Assembly (NCBI GenBank): GCA_945869305.1 | Contig: CAMBOH010000005.1 | Coordinates: 1-53,968 of the forward strand | DNA from: an uncultured bacterium | GTDB taxonomy: Bacteria; Bacteroidota; Bacteroidia; Bacteroidales; Bacteroidaceae | Reading direction: 5' to 3' | DNA length: 53,968 bases | Part shown: piece by piece, positions 36,498 through 46,329 of the stretch | Numbering within the stretch: the stretch's first letter is position 1 | Layout: every line of letters starts with the position of its first letter | Notes under the pieces: model-generated | Seen by the model: the letters and a program-made list of their open reading frames with translations, nothing else | What the model was told of the DNA's origin: nothing | Databases searched by the model: none | Program-made: the position numbers and the translations under genes

Positions 36498-38978
36498 ATG
36501 AACCGCATACTCCCCCTACTCCTCCTGCCCCTACTCCTGCTGGCAGCGGCCTGCTCCACCACCAGCGCCCTGCCCGACGATGAGCAGCTCTATACCGGCA
36601 TCAAGGACATCACCTATGCTGACGACCCCGTGAAACTGCGCAAGCTAAAGGGGCGCGACTCGACCGGTGTCATCACGGCCGTGGCCAATGCGCTCGAAGC
36701 AGTGAACAATGCGCTCGAAGGCAAGGCCAGCCTGACTACCGACAGCCTGCAACAAGGCCGGCTGACCCTCACCAAGGAACAGAAGAAGGCGCTGAAAGTG
36801 GCCCAGGCCCGCGACGAAGCCGACTTCGCCGTGGCCCGCGAAGAGGTAGAAGCCGTACTGGCCTATCCGCCCAACAACGCCATATTCGGCTCGTCGAGCA
36901 TGAGCTGGCCCTGGCAGATCGGCCTGTGGGTACACAACGGACTGGCCGACAGCAAGGGCGTACTCGGCAAATGGATGTACCGCACCTTTGGCACCGAGCC
37001 CGTGCTCATCAGCCAGGTCAGCCCCGACATGCGCACCAAAGTGGCCACCAACACCCTGCACAATTATGGTTACTTCCACGGCAAGGTGGACTGCAGCATT
37101 CTGCCACAGAAGAACCCGAAGAAGGCCAAGGTGAGCTACCGTGTCAAAGCCGGCCAGCTGTTCCGCCTCGACTCTGTGGCCTACCTCCACTACCCTGCGC
37201 CCATGGACAGCCTGATCCGTGCCCACAGCCGGGAGGGACTGCTGCACCGGGGCGATGCCTTCAGCGTGGTCAACCTGTCAAACGAGCAGACCCGCATCGA
37301 GAGCCTGCTGCGCAACCACGGCTACTACTTCTACAACGCGGGCTACACGACCTTCCGGGCCGACACGCTGCAACGCAAGAACTTCGTACAGCTGCAGGTG
37401 ATTCCCGTGGCCGACCGTCCCGAACGCGCCGACCGCCCCTGGTATATCGGCCGCACCTACATCACCGTACGCCACAAGGACAATGCGCCCCTCACCGGCC
37501 AGCTCGTGAGGCGCAACTACACCTACCAGTTCTCGGGCCGGCAGCTGCCCCTGCGCCCCAACATGTGGCGCCATGCCATCAGCCACCGAAGGGGTGAGCT
37601 CTACAGTCTCGAAGACCAGAAGCTCACACTCGAAAAGCTGGGGGCCATGGGAGTGCTCAGCCAGATGGACGTGGCCTACGTGCCCCGCGACACCTCAGCC
37701 ACCTGCGACACCCTCGACATCATGGTGACCGCCGTGATGGACAAGCTCTACGACTCCACCTTCGAGATGAACGCCACCATGAAGAGCAACCAGCAGATCG
37801 GTCCTGGCCTGTCCTACGAACTGGCCAAGCGCAATGCCTTCAGAGGCGGCGAGAAGGTGTCGTTCAAGATTTTCGGCTCCTACGAATGGCAGACAGGTGC
37901 CGGCAACGCCGGACACAATCCGCTGCTCAACTCCTACGAAATAGGCACCCAGCTGGCCCTGCGCTTCCCCCGGGTCGTCTTTCCGGGCATCAGCCGCCGC
38001 CGTGTGCGCCACTATGCCACCACGCAGTTCACACTCGATGCCGACTGGAAGAACCGCTCCAACTTCTTCAACATGGTCAGCTTCGGCCTCGGCGCAACCT
38101 ATCACTGGTACAAGCGCGAAACCTCGCAACACGAGCTCACGCTGTTCAACCTGGAGTTTGACAAGCTCAACCACACCACCCCGGCGTTTGACTCCATCAT
38201 GCAGGCCAACCCCGCGCTCTACGTCTCCATGCGCGACCAGTTTGTACCCTCGCTCAGCTACACCTTCACCTACCAGAGCCGCACCTGGCGACAGAATCCC
38301 TGGTGGGTGCAGCTCAGCTTCAAGGAGGCGGGCAACCTGACCTCTCTCGGCTATGCCCTGGCCGGCCAGAAGCTCACCCGGCAGGGCAAGAAGCTGTTTG
38401 GCAATCCCTTCGCCCAATACGTCAAGTTCACGGCCGAGGCCCACAAGCTCTTCAAGCTCACGCCGGACACGAAGCTGGCCGCCCGACTGTTTGGCGGTGT
38501 CGTCTACAGCTACGGCAACAGCAACGCCGTGCCCTATAACGACCAGTTCTATGTGGGCGGAGCCAACAGCATCCGGGCCTTCACCGTGCGCTCGGTCGGC
38601 CCCGGCCGCTACAAGCCCGACAAGTCGCGGTATTCCTACATGGACCAGACGGGCGACGTGAAGTTCGAAGCCAACGTCGAACTGCGCACCCGCCTCATGG
38701 GCGACCTTCACGGAGCTGTATTCCTCGATGCGGGCAACGTGTGGACCCTGCGTGCCGACCCTCAGCGACCCGGCTCCCAGCTGACGGCCAGCACGCTCAC
38801 CGATATAGCCGTGGGCACAGGCTTCGGCCTGCGCTACGACATGCAGTTCCTCGTGCTGCGCTTCGATGTGGGCATTGCGCTGCATGCACCCTACGAGACG
38901 TCCAAGTCCGGCTTCTACAACATCGAACGGTTCAAGGACGGCCTTGGCCTGCACTTCGCCATCGGCTACCCCTTCTGA
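36498..38978 (+). CDS. tamL: TamL: lipidated BamA/TamA-family outer-membrane protein
   Basis: Encodes 826 residues. A lipoprotein signal with lipobox 'LLLLAAAC' is followed by 'STTSALPDDEQLYTGIKDI', the standard opening of the Bacteroidetes TamL group, which differs from TamA by being a lipoprotein. POTRA-like repeats occupy about 190-440 ('KVSYRVKAGQLFRLDSVAYL', 'LTLEKLGAMGVLSQMDVAYV'). The C-terminal 16-strand barrel holds 'FYVGGANSIRAFTVRSVGPG' (the VRGF-like loop) and ends 'GLGLHFAIGYPF', with the terminal Phe of barrel proteins. Partner of the TamB encoded 6 bases upstream. Confidence 0.93.
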   Translation: MNRILPLLLLPLLLLAAACSTTSALPDDEQLYTGIKDITYADDPVKLRKLKGRDSTGVITAVANALEAVNNALEGKASLTTDSLQQGRLTLTKEQKKALKVAQARDEADFAVAREEVEAVLAYPPNNAIFGSSSMSWPWQIGLWVHNGLADSKGVLGKWMYRTFGTEPVLISQVSPDMRTKVATNTLHNYGYFHGKVDCSILPQKNPKKAKVSYRVKAGQLFRLDSVAYLHYPAPMDSLIRAHSREGLLHRGDAFSVVNLSNEQTRIESLLRNHGYYFYNAGYTTFRADTLQRKNFVQLQVIPVADRPERADRPWYIGRTYITVRHKDNAPLTGQLVRRNYTYQFSGRQLPLRPNMWRHAISHRRGELYSLEDQKLTLEKLGAMGVLSQMDVAYVPRDTSATCDTLDIMVTAVMDKLYDSTFEMNATMKSNQQIGPGLSYELAKRNAFRGGEKVSFKIFGSYEWQTGAGNAGHNPLLNSYEIGTQLALRFPRVVFPGISRRRVRHYATTQFTLDADWKNRSNFFNMVSFGLGATYHWYKRETSQHELTLFNLEFDKLNHTTPAFDSIMQANPALYVSMRDQFVPSLSYTFTYQSRTWRQNPWWVQLSFKEAGNLTSLGYALAGQKLTRQGKKLFGNPFAQYVKFTAEAHKLFKLTPDTKLAARLFGGVVYSYGNSNAVPYNDQFYVGGANSIRAFTVRSVGPGRYKPDKSRYSYMDQTGDVKFEANVELRTRLMGDLHGAVFLDAGNVWTLRADPQRPGSQLTASTLTDIAVGTGFGLRYDMQFLVLRFDVGIALHAPYETSKSGFYNIERFKDGLGLHFAIGYPF

Positions 38979-39043
38979 GGTCTGACCCAACCCGAAGACC
39001 GTCCTCCATCCCACAGGCAGACAGCCTGCCAACACGCCGCCCC

Positions 39044-39535
39044 ATGAAAGCCCTGTTCCACACTCCGCTGGGTCCCATCCTGCTCCAGGCCACCCCCTTC
39101 GGATTACAGTCTGCCCGCCTGCTCCAGCCGACCGACCCGCTCCCCGCCCTGTCCGACGATGCCAGCCGCAGCCCGGTCCTGTGTCAGGCCATGGACTGGC
39201 TCTCAGCCTACTTCGGCCACAAGGCACTACCACCCCAGCCCAAGCTGCTGCCGCAGGGCACGGCCTACAGCCGGCACGTGTGGGCTGCTCTCCGCGCTGT
39301 TCCCTACGGCCAAACCGTCACCTACGGCCAGCTGGCCCGCCTCTTGCAGCCCGCCTCGTCGCCGCGTGCCGTTGGCCAGGCCGTTGGCCGCAATCCCCTG
39401 CTGCTGTTCGTTCCCTGCCATCGGGTGACCGCCGTCCAGGGCCTTGGCGGATTCGCCTACGGCGTGGAAGCCAAACGCTGGCTGCTGCGATGGGAGCAGG
39501 CTCTGCTTGGCCCAGAGCAGCTTACGAGCCATTGA
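39044..39535 (+). CDS. ogt: Methylated-DNA--protein-cysteine methyltransferase
   Basis: Start set at 39044 ('MKALFHTPLGPILLQATPFG'); the upstream part of the called ORF overlaps the tamL reading region. 163 residues. This suicide DNA-repair enzyme takes the alkyl group from O6-alkylguanine onto its own cysteine: 'LLLFVPCHRVTA' with Cys125, preceded by 'ALRAVPYGQTVTYGQLARLL' (DNA-binding helix-turn-helix) and 'RAVGQAVGRNP' (arginine finger). No Ada-type regulatory domain, so Ogt-like. It stands 65 bases after tamL and ends next to a REP-like element. Confidence 0.93.
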   Translation: MKALFHTPLGPILLQATPFGLQSARLLQPTDPLPALSDDASRSPVLCQAMDWLSAYFGHKALPPQPKLLPQGTAYSRHVWAALRAVPYGQTVTYGQLARLLQPASSPRAVGQAVGRNPLLLFVPCHRVTAVQGLGGFAYGVEAKRWLLRWEQALLGPEQLTSH

Positions 39536-39546
39536 CACCGCAATCG

Positions 39547-39772
39547 CAAGCGTTCAAGGCAGGCTTGAAGAAGGAGCAACGGGCGCTTGGCACTAAGGGT
39601 AACGCCCCGGGGTAGAACGGGGCATAAAGAAAGGGCAAAAGCATGGGAACAAAACGTATGTGTTCCCATGCTTTTGCCCTTTCAGAGCGCATTTGCGGCG
39701 GCCAACCTACCCAGGGCGTTGCCCTCTGGACTATAGGCTCGTGTCCCCTTCGAAGCGTGCCCTGAACGCCTG
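39547..39772. repeat. 226-bp REP-like element between ogt and mod
   Basis: Bounded by CAAGCGTTCAAGG (39547-39559) and CCCTGAACGCCTG (39760-39772, 11 of 13 complementary). The centre is a perfect 22-bp hairpin, 39629-39650 against 39662-39683, containing 'AAAGGGCAAAAGCATGGGAA'. The right end stops 3 bases short of the mod stop codon. No ORF of its own. The central hairpin could also end transcription from both sides. Confidence 0.85.
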
Positions 39773-39775
39773 CAC

Positions 39776-41749
39776 TTATGCCATGATCGAAAAGATTGTC
39801 TCGTCGCCACAGATGTTGCGAATCTTCAGGCGCAGCGGTTGCTTGGGGGCATAAATCCTGGCATTCCAGAAGTCCTTTGTCTTCTGTCCGTTGAGGATGA
39901 CGTAGCCGAGCTTGTCGATCTTTATCTCCGAGTCGCTGTGCCATTCGCCTTCTGCTGAGGTGCAGTCTACGGAGAGGTATTCGATGGTTTCCAGTCCTTC
40001 CTCGCTGACAGCGATTGCCCTGAAGTATTTCTTCTTGTTGGTGTGCATGCTCCTTTCATTGAAGTCACGAATCTTCTGTATCACGCGGTCGCTGACGAAC
40101 TTGGTTATCTCGATGTCGTAACCCTCCTTCTCGACCGTCTGACCACAGAGTTCCTCCGTGGCACGCTCCACCTTGTATTCGGCATAGTCAGCTGCCACCA
40201 CATCGTCGAGCACAGCCTTCAGGTCGCGCAGTTCCACGAAGTCCTTTGTCACCGACTTGTCTTCTTGGATGAACCTGTAGATTTCCTCCTCGCTTGTAAT
40301 GTCCACATAATACACAATGACCTTCTGGATGTCGCCCGGCAGTTCGGGGACGGCCTCGTGCAGTATGCGGTTCATCACCACCTCGTCGAGCAGTTTCGAC
40401 GAGCTGTCCATGAGGTTGGGCACATAGACGGGCACCTTGCCAAGCCGTGAGTCGCTGATGTAACCTTCCCAGAACTCATCCACGCTGTCGTCGTTCTTCA
40501 GACCTGGAATGAGGCGGCAGATGTTCTCCATCGTCTGCTGCGGATTGCGGTAGAGTTGTATGCCGTCCTTCACCTCCTTCATGGTGAATGAGGCTCCAGA
40601 AGCCACGAGCCGGTCGCGTGCTGTCTGTATGCTGTTGATGCCGATGTCGGTGTGGATGAACCTGCGGCCCAGACGGTTGGCCACGGCGGCTGTCACACCG
40701 CTGCCTCCGAAGAAGTCGGCCACAAGCATTCCTTCGTCTGACGAGGCTTTGATGATACGCTCCAAGAGAGCTTCGGGCTTTTGGGTGGCGTAGTCAACGC
40801 GCTCTTCTGCTTGGGAGTTGACAGCATCTATATCTGTCCAAATATCATCTAATGGAATTCCAGGCGCTTCATCAAGATACACTTTAAGTCGCATACCTCC
40901 TTTTTCCGTATAATACAACTTATTATCCTTCCTTAATGCCTCAATTGTTGCTGGAGAAGTTGCTGTACCAAGAAACGCATCTTTAAATCGCTTTTCTACG
41001 CCATTAACAATTTCGGTGTGTGAGAATCTTTGTTTAATGTATTCATCAGAATATGGTATGTATTCTGTATTATAGACATGGTCATCGTTATTCATAACGT
41101 AGCAAAGAATGTTGTCATGATTCTTGCCCATTGCTGTCTTACCCTTGAAACCAGATGATGTTTGGCGTTTCCAAGTAATGTCATTCTTAAAGTTATCCTC
41201 CCCAAAAATCTCATCCATCAGTATCTTGACATAGTGAACGATATGCCAATCTAAATGCACATAGATACTTGCCGTGTCGCTCATCACGCTCTTGATAGCC
41301 ACAAGGTTCTCGTACATCCAGTTGAGATACTTCTCCTTATCCCACACATCGCCGTACATTGTCTCCTCAAAGGCTTTGAGCTCGTCGATGTCAAGCTCAG
41401 TCTCAGCCTGCGAGATAGCCTCCGCCACCTTCGGATTGCGACGCACATACACCTTCTTTGCATAGTCGGCACCGCTGGCAAATGGAGGGTCGATATACAC
41501 GAGGTCCACCTTGATGCCCTGCTCCTTGAGGTAGGCACAGGCCGAGAGACACTCGCCGCGGATAATCATGTTGTCCGTGTCCATGTCGCCCACCTTCTCG
41601 GTTGTCTCCACCTCATAATAAGGCATACCACGGCGCAAGCGCCCGTTGAGGTCTTCCACGCCACGATAGCGGAGCGTGCGGTTGAAATTGTTCAGGAGGG
41701 CTTGTCCCTCAATAGGTTCCGGGAAGAACGGGATATATTTTACTGCCAT
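39776..41749 (-). CDS. mod: Type III restriction-modification system, modification subunit Mod
   Basis: Encodes 657 residues, a beta-class N6-adenine DNA methyltransferase. Motif IV 'VYIDPPF' (84-90) comes before the target-recognition region (about 190-310) and motif I '[18 protein letters not shown]' (344-361), the beta-class order of Type III Mod proteins. '[15 protein letters not shown]' and 'RRFIHTDIG' also fit. The start overlaps the stop of the previous gene by one base (TAATG). Base composition falls sharply to AT-rich between about 40800 and 41245, which codes the target-recognition region, suggesting exchange of specificity. It is the last gene of the operon and needs Res for cleavage. 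Confidence 0.93.
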   Translation of the reverse strand: MAVKYIPFFPEPIEGQALLNNFNRTLRYRGVEDLNGRLRRGMPYYEVETTEKVGDMDTDNMIIRGECLSACAYLKEQGIKVDLVYIDPPFASGADYAKKVYVRRNPKVAEAISQAETELDIDELKAFEETMYGDVWDKEKYLNWMYENLVAIKSVMSDTASIYVHLDWHIVHYVKILMDEIFGEDNFKNDITWKRQTSSGFKGKTAMGKNHDNILCYVMNNDDHVYNTEYIPYSDEYIKQRFSHTEIVNGVEKRFKDAFLGTATSPATIEALRKDNKLYYTEKGGMRLKVYLDEAPGIPLDDIWTDIDAVNSQAEERVDYATQKPEALLERIIKASSDEGMLVADFFGGSGVTAAVANRLGRRFIHTDIGINSIQTARDRLVASGASFTMKEVKDGIQLYRNPQQTMENICRLIPGLKNDDSVDEFWEGYISDSRLGKVPVYVPNLMDSSSKLLDEVVMNRILHEAVPELPGDIQKVIVYYVDITSEEEIYRFIQEDKSVTKDFVELRDLKAVLDDVVAADYAEYKVERATEELCGQTVEKEGYDIEITKFVSDRVIQKIRDFNERSMHTNKKKYFRAIAVSEEGLETIEYLSVDCTSAEGEWHSDSEIKIDKLGYVILNGQKTKDFWNARIYAPKQPLRLKIRNICGDETIFSIMA

Positions 41750-42270
41750 TACTGTATTCTTTTACATGTACCAAATATTGAATCAAAGTTGCGCTTCCAT
41801 GCATGGATGTCAACAACGAAACAATGTTCTGAAGCCACCAATTCACTTGACCAACGAGGTCCTTTTTTGCCGGCAGGAATTTCTTTTTTCAATTGCTTGC
41901 AGAAGTCTTCACATTCCTTGTTGTTGAAATTTGTCAGACAAACATATACAATCTTTTTGTTGCAGCCCTCGCCATACCGATATAAAAAGGTGTCTCTGAA
42001 CTTCAACTTCAAGGTTTCTTGTATCTCACGCACGATTGTTTTGCCGCTTCTGCCCTTTTCCCCCTTTCGAATCTGTTCTAATCGCAACTGCGGATAGTCT
42101 TTAATCTCAATCCACAACTGAAAATTCGGGAATTCAGCAATCACATCTACGGCTTTCATACAGTATGAAAGCCCATGATAATGCGCATTGCTCTTATCAG
42201 GCTCATCAAATTTGTACAATGCTACTGCGTGAGCAAAATCAAACTCGTATCCGTCTGTTACCAACTTCAT
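41749..42270 (-). CDS. Small PD-(D/E)XK-like protein embedded in the Type III R-M operon
   Basis: Encodes 173 residues, not matched to a named family. A segment '[22 protein letters not shown]' has the spacing of a PD-(D/E)XK nuclease core: Asp42 after a hydrophobic strand, then Glu55-x-Lys57 in the next strand. '[20 protein letters not shown]' looks like a following strand and helix. No membrane part. It overlaps the ATPase gene by 4 bases (ATGA) and the mod gene by 1 base. DNA is AT-rich compared with the window. It is best read as the effector or partner of the ATPase, but nuclease activity is an inference from one motif. Confidence 0.7.
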   Translation of the reverse strand: MKLVTDGYEFDFAHAVALYKFDEPDKSNAHYHGLSYCMKAVDVIAEFPNFQLWIEIKDYPQLRLEQIRKGEKGRSGKTIVREIQETLKLKFRDTFLYRYGEGCNKKIVYVCLTNFNNKECEDFCKQLKKEIPAGKKGPRWSSELVASEHCFVVDIHAWKRNFDSIFGTCKRIQ

Positions 42271-43277
42271 AGGTCGCTCAATCCTTTTTGAATTTCCGTA
42301 TCCAATAGTCTTGCAAACGTGTCATCTATTGCATTGGGGCTCATCTCGCTCATCACGCTCGTTGAAGCACACTTTACGGCATCATTCTCTTTATACAATG
42401 TATGATAGAGAACATTGTCAGACGGTGTAGTAGCAAGATCAAACTCCTTGAGCAACACGTAATCGTGGGTTGTAATGAATATCTGAACACCCATGCGCTG
42501 CAGTTCAAGCAGAATGTTAACTACGGCTGAAGACAATTTGGGGTTCAGATTGGCTTCCGGTTCGTCCCAAAAGAGTACAGAACCTTTTATCAACGATTCA
42601 TTCTGAATAAGCAAATATAGCAGTCCTAACTTACGGTAGCCTTCTGCAAGGAGAGGAAATTCCAGATTCCCTGTTTTATTCTTCAAATAGAACTTTTCGT
42701 CCTTATTGACAACCTTACCGTCCATGGCTATTTGAAGATGCTTCAATAGCTTCTCACGTTCCTTTGAAAGTCCTCGGGAAACAGGCATAAAGGCCTTATC
42801 CAAAATATCAAGATAGATTTCCTCGTATGGCAAAACCTTGCTACTGAATAGCGAGCGGAAGCCCGGAGCGTTGGCCAGCATATCTTTCACAGGAATAAAT
42901 GTAACTTCCGGATTGGTGTCTTCATGCCAGTTGACTGATTTTTGTTCTGCTTTGCCAAGAGTGGTCAAACTTAAAGTTATGCTACGCTCTTTCTCGTCTT
43001 CCTCTTTTTTCCGATACACGGTGAATTCACCGGAGCTGCGTCCTTTTGTCCGATGAACCAAACGCCCTATGCTGTCAGGCATGAAAACGGCATTCACTTT
43101 TTGGGCAAGAGTACGGTCCAAGTTTTTGCCAATGATTGAACATGCCGAATACACCGCTTTCATAAGATGCGTTTTTCCCGTACCGTTCTCGCCTACGATG
43201 ACATTGACACCCGGAGAGAAACTCATGTCAATATCACTAAAGACAGTAAAACCATGTGCCTTGAATTTCGTAATCAT
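42267..43277 (-). CDS. AAA/ABC-type ATPase embedded in the Type III R-M operon
   Basis: Encodes 336 residues of the SMC/RecF/OLD-like ATPase group. Walker A is 'VGENGTGKT' (28-36), the signature-like 'LLAEGYRKLGLLYLL' is at 209-223, Walker B is 'GSVLFWDEPEANLNP' (about 232-246) and the switch His271 is in 'FITTHDYVLL'. This is the architecture of ATPases that pair with small nucleases in defence systems such as Gabija, Septu and PARIS, though there is no TOPRIM domain. Its start overlaps the res stop and its end overlaps the small gene, both by ATGA. Visibly more AT-rich than its flanks. Confidence 0.88.
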   Translation of the reverse strand: MITKFKAHGFTVFSDIDMSFSPGVNVIVGENGTGKTHLMKAVYSACSIIGKNLDRTLAQKVNAVFMPDSIGRLVHRTKGRSSGEFTVYRKKEEDEKERSITLSLTTLGKAEQKSVNWHEDTNPEVTFIPVKDMLANAPGFRSLFSSKVLPYEEIYLDILDKAFMPVSRGLSKEREKLLKHLQIAMDGKVVNKDEKFYLKNKTGNLEFPLLAEGYRKLGLLYLLIQNESLIKGSVLFWDEPEANLNPKLSSAVVNILLELQRMGVQIFITTHDYVLLKEFDLATTPSDNVLYHTLYKENDAVKCASTSVMSEMSPNAIDDTFARLLDTEIQKGLSDL

Positions 43278-46207
43278 ATTGTCTTATTGAAGAATTGGTT
43301 GATGATGTCGTTGGTCTTGTTGATGCGCTCGGTGTCGCTCAGCGAGTCTTCCAGATAGAGATAGTCGAAGCGGCGGTAGCCGAACTTCTCCTCGTTCTGC
43401 TTGAGGAACTGCCCCTCAACGAATGCCCTGCGGTCACGGAAAGCCTCGTCCTGTGCATACAGCGCGCCTTTTGTCTCCACAATGAGCACCTTGTGGATTT
43501 TGTCGTCCTTACGCTTTATGATGAGGAAGTCAGGCGTATAGCGACCGATGAACTTCCACTGGCCGTGGGTGTTCTTCTTGAAGCAGTCGATGCGAAACTC
43601 CGTGAACTGCCCGTCACCATTGTAATACACTTCAAGGTCATGTTTGTGGACGCATTGTTGCGTCAACACTTCACTCAGGAAGACGGACTCAAAGTCGCTA
43701 TCTACATGATAGGGCAGATAATGGTAGGAGCGATCTTTGTTCGGTTCGCTGGTGAACTTCGCACGGAGTTGCTCAGCCATCTCTGTCTGTCCCATTGCTA
43801 TCAGTCCGTCGATGACGGCTTGTGTCTTTTCGTCTACGAGCACCTTGCCGCGGTCCTCCTTCACGATGTTCTCCACCATGTCTTTTTCAGGGATATACTC
43901 ATTCACCTTTGACTTCAGCACCTCTACGGGAGAGAATACAGTGTCGGCATGTATGTGCAGCAACGAGGCAGCGGTGTCGATGAGTTCCTGCTGGACACTG
44001 AGGATGCGCTTCTCATAGAAGGCCTTGCGTATGTTGGCATTGACCTTGGCAACGTTGTAATGGGAGCTGAACCGTGTCGTGCCTTCCGCATCTGTATAGG
44101 TGATGGTCTTGAAGATTTCCTTGAGGGCATCCTGCTGACGGTTGAGCTGCGATATGGAAAGAAAGCCGAAACTCTCCTTGGCAATGCGATAGACCCACTG
44201 GTTGTAGTTCGCTTCTTCGCTGCCATGCTCCCCACCATCGGCTATGGTGTTGGTGCGCTGAAGACCTTGATTGGTGATTTTCCATTCAGTCAGGAAGGGA
44301 TGGTCAATGCGAGCAGATTTTGCAGCATGGTTCAGTTCCTCGCGAGTAGTTTCATCGGTAACTGGATACTCAATAACATCTGTACTCGTCACTCGCATCT
44401 GGTAGAACTCCACCTTGGGGAGGTGCAGGTGGGCAGTGCGGTCGTAGCGATTGAGCAGCACGACATCCTCACGTTTCCTGCCTTGCTGAAACTCCTGGAT
44501 TGAAATGTGCTGCTGCTTCTGCAGTTGCTCGTCAAGATACTTGTAGTTCTCGCTGTTCATGTAGATGAGGGCGGTTTCCTGACTGGCATCCGTCACCTCA
44601 CGCAGACAGCGGCATGATGTCTGTAGCACCATGTTCTTTGGACAATCTTTCTCCTGCGAGAGGATGATGCCCGTCAGACTTTTGCAATCCCAGCCTTCCT
44701 TGCCAATCTGTACGAGCAGAATGATGCGCTTGCGCGACTGCGGACGGTCGAGCATGGCAAACTCCGCCCGGGCGGTCTGAGGTGCCGGGTATTGCTTGTT
44801 GCCTTCATGGAACTTCAACACCGCCTCTGCCGGGTCGATGCCCTCTTCGGCGCATATCCGGTTGACAAGCGGATAGATGACGGTTTCGAGCGTCTCTATG
44901 GTTCCGCAATAGATGCCCAACTTGGCGCAGGTGCCGTTGGCATACACGGTGTTTTTATAAAGATGCAGAAACTCCCGCACGCCCTGCTCCACTATTTCCT
45001 CACGATTGTTGCTGCCGCTCTTCACAACCTTCGGCACTTTGAGGAAGTTGCCTATGCCTTCTGCCAATGGGTAATAGGTAGTGATGTTCGACATCTCGGT
45101 GGTAGCCACTGTCTGTCCCTCGGTCACCGCTATCTTGTCCTTCTTGTCTAAATAAGGTGTGCCGGAGAAGCCCAACACGGTTGTGATGGAGCCTTGGGTT
45201 GTCCAGCGGTTGACCACTGTACGCAATTTTGCCTCGTCATCTGTAGCAGAGGATGCCACATGATGCACTTCGTCAAGCAGAATGGAGAGGTGTGGCAATT
45301 TGCCAATCTTGTTACGCAGCTCATTGGCAACTCGATCCTTCTCGTCAGCAGATTCGTCATGGAAGTCAAACAATCCATCCGTACCTTTGTCTATGCGGTC
45401 GAGTATCACTTTCTCGGCATTTGTTACAGCCACAAGACCGAAGAGTTCGGCAAGAGGCTCGTGTATGGCAATCTTCTGTACGTTCGGGTTCTTGGTGCGG
45501 TTTGACTTGTTGGCACTCTTATTCTCGTCCAACATCTCAAACTTCAGTTCGCGCTTTAACTGCGAAGCTGCGGGTTCAGGTATCACCCACGAGGGGTCGA
45601 AATCTTGAATGGTGCGAAGGCTTGGGATGACAGAGGTCTTCAAACCGGATGGAACCATGACCATGAAGTTATGAGCAAAGGCAGGATTGTTAGGTTCCTG
45701 CTGTGCAAAATACAGGTCGAGGTAGATGAATGCTGCCATAAGGTAGGTCTTGCCCGCACCCATCGGAAGGCTGAACACATAGTCTGGGTAGTTCACTCCA
45801 TAGAAGATACGATTGAAGATGCTGTCAAAATCTATGTGCTGAGGCTCCTCCATCACAGCCTTGCGCAAAGCATCGGCAATTGGTTTCCCTTTCTCGTCCT
45901 TCAGCGAAGCAAACTCATAGAGTGCCACAGCGGCAGGAGATTCTTTGAATACTCTGCGTGCTACGGCTGACAATTGCATATTATCTATGTCATCGTGGGA
46001 GAGAGTATTGAACTTGCCCTGCTTGAAGAGTTCGGCAAGCGGCAGGTTCCGGCATTCTATTTTCAGATACAGGTAGGTCTTGATCGCATCCACCTGCGCG
46101 TCACGCATCTGGCCCCGCTGCTCTATGTAAGCAATGAGGGGCAAGGCGGTACAATCCGGGCGTGAAAGCCATTGATCGCGCTTACTGGTTATGATAGGGT
46201 AAAACAT
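43274..46207 (-). CDS. res: Type III restriction enzyme, Res subunit
   Basis: Encodes 977 residues, a superfamily 2 helicase-nuclease. Walker A 'FSLPMGAGKTYLM' (145-157), DEAH-like box 'LLDEVHHVAS' (311-320), 'TTVLGFSGTPYLDKK' (motif III), and 'QIGKEGWDCKSLTGI' plus 'QTSCRCLREVT' for motifs V and VI. The C-terminal endonuclease domain has 'GRYTPDFLII' (Asp893) and 'VLIVETKG' (Glu912, Lys914), the PD-(D/E)XK core. With Mod it forms the ATP-dependent enzyme that cuts DNA near paired unmethylated sites. It is the first gene of the operon. A weak promoter-like TTTG/TACCTTCG pair lies 30-60 bases upstream (about 46236-46271). Confidence 0.93.
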   Translation of the reverse strand: MFYPIITSKRDQWLSRPDCTALPLIAYIEQRGQMRDAQVDAIKTYLYLKIECRNLPLAELFKQGKFNTLSHDDIDNMQLSAVARRVFKESPAAVALYEFASLKDEKGKPIADALRKAVMEEPQHIDFDSIFNRIFYGVNYPDYVFSLPMGAGKTYLMAAFIYLDLYFAQQEPNNPAFAHNFMVMVPSGLKTSVIPSLRTIQDFDPSWVIPEPAASQLKRELKFEMLDENKSANKSNRTKNPNVQKIAIHEPLAELFGLVAVTNAEKVILDRIDKGTDGLFDFHDESADEKDRVANELRNKIGKLPHLSILLDEVHHVASSATDDEAKLRTVVNRWTTQGSITTVLGFSGTPYLDKKDKIAVTEGQTVATTEMSNITTYYPLAEGIGNFLKVPKVVKSGSNNREEIVEQGVREFLHLYKNTVYANGTCAKLGIYCGTIETLETVIYPLVNRICAEEGIDPAEAVLKFHEGNKQYPAPQTARAEFAMLDRPQSRKRIILLVQIGKEGWDCKSLTGIILSQEKDCPKNMVLQTSCRCLREVTDASQETALIYMNSENYKYLDEQLQKQQHISIQEFQQGRKREDVVLLNRYDRTAHLHLPKVEFYQMRVTSTDVIEYPVTDETTREELNHAAKSARIDHPFLTEWKITNQGLQRTNTIADGGEHGSEEANYNQWVYRIAKESFGFLSISQLNRQQDALKEIFKTITYTDAEGTTRFSSHYNVAKVNANIRKAFYEKRILSVQQELIDTAASLLHIHADTVFSPVEVLKSKVNEYIPEKDMVENIVKEDRGKVLVDEKTQAVIDGLIAMGQTEMAEQLRAKFTSEPNKDRSYHYLPYHVDSDFESVFLSEVLTQQCVHKHDLEVYYNGDGQFTEFRIDCFKKNTHGQWKFIGRYTPDFLIIKRKDDKIHKVLIVETKGALYAQDEAFRDRRAFVEGQFLKQNEEKFGYRRFDYLYLEDSLSDTERINKTNDIINQFFNKTI

Positions 46208-46329
46208 AGGGTCGTTTGCTTATTCTTTTCGCCTGCGAAGGTATGTTGAATATCTCACAGAAAAGTTCAAACCACGTAGAATATCCATAAATCGGGGAGA
46301 TGGGCGAGCTTGCACTTGTCAACCCCCAT

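Noticed and set aside
39776-46207. BREX, DISARM or Type I restriction system
   Set aside because: No pglX/pglZ/brxC-type genes, no specificity subunit, and the Res/Mod motif order is that of Type III.
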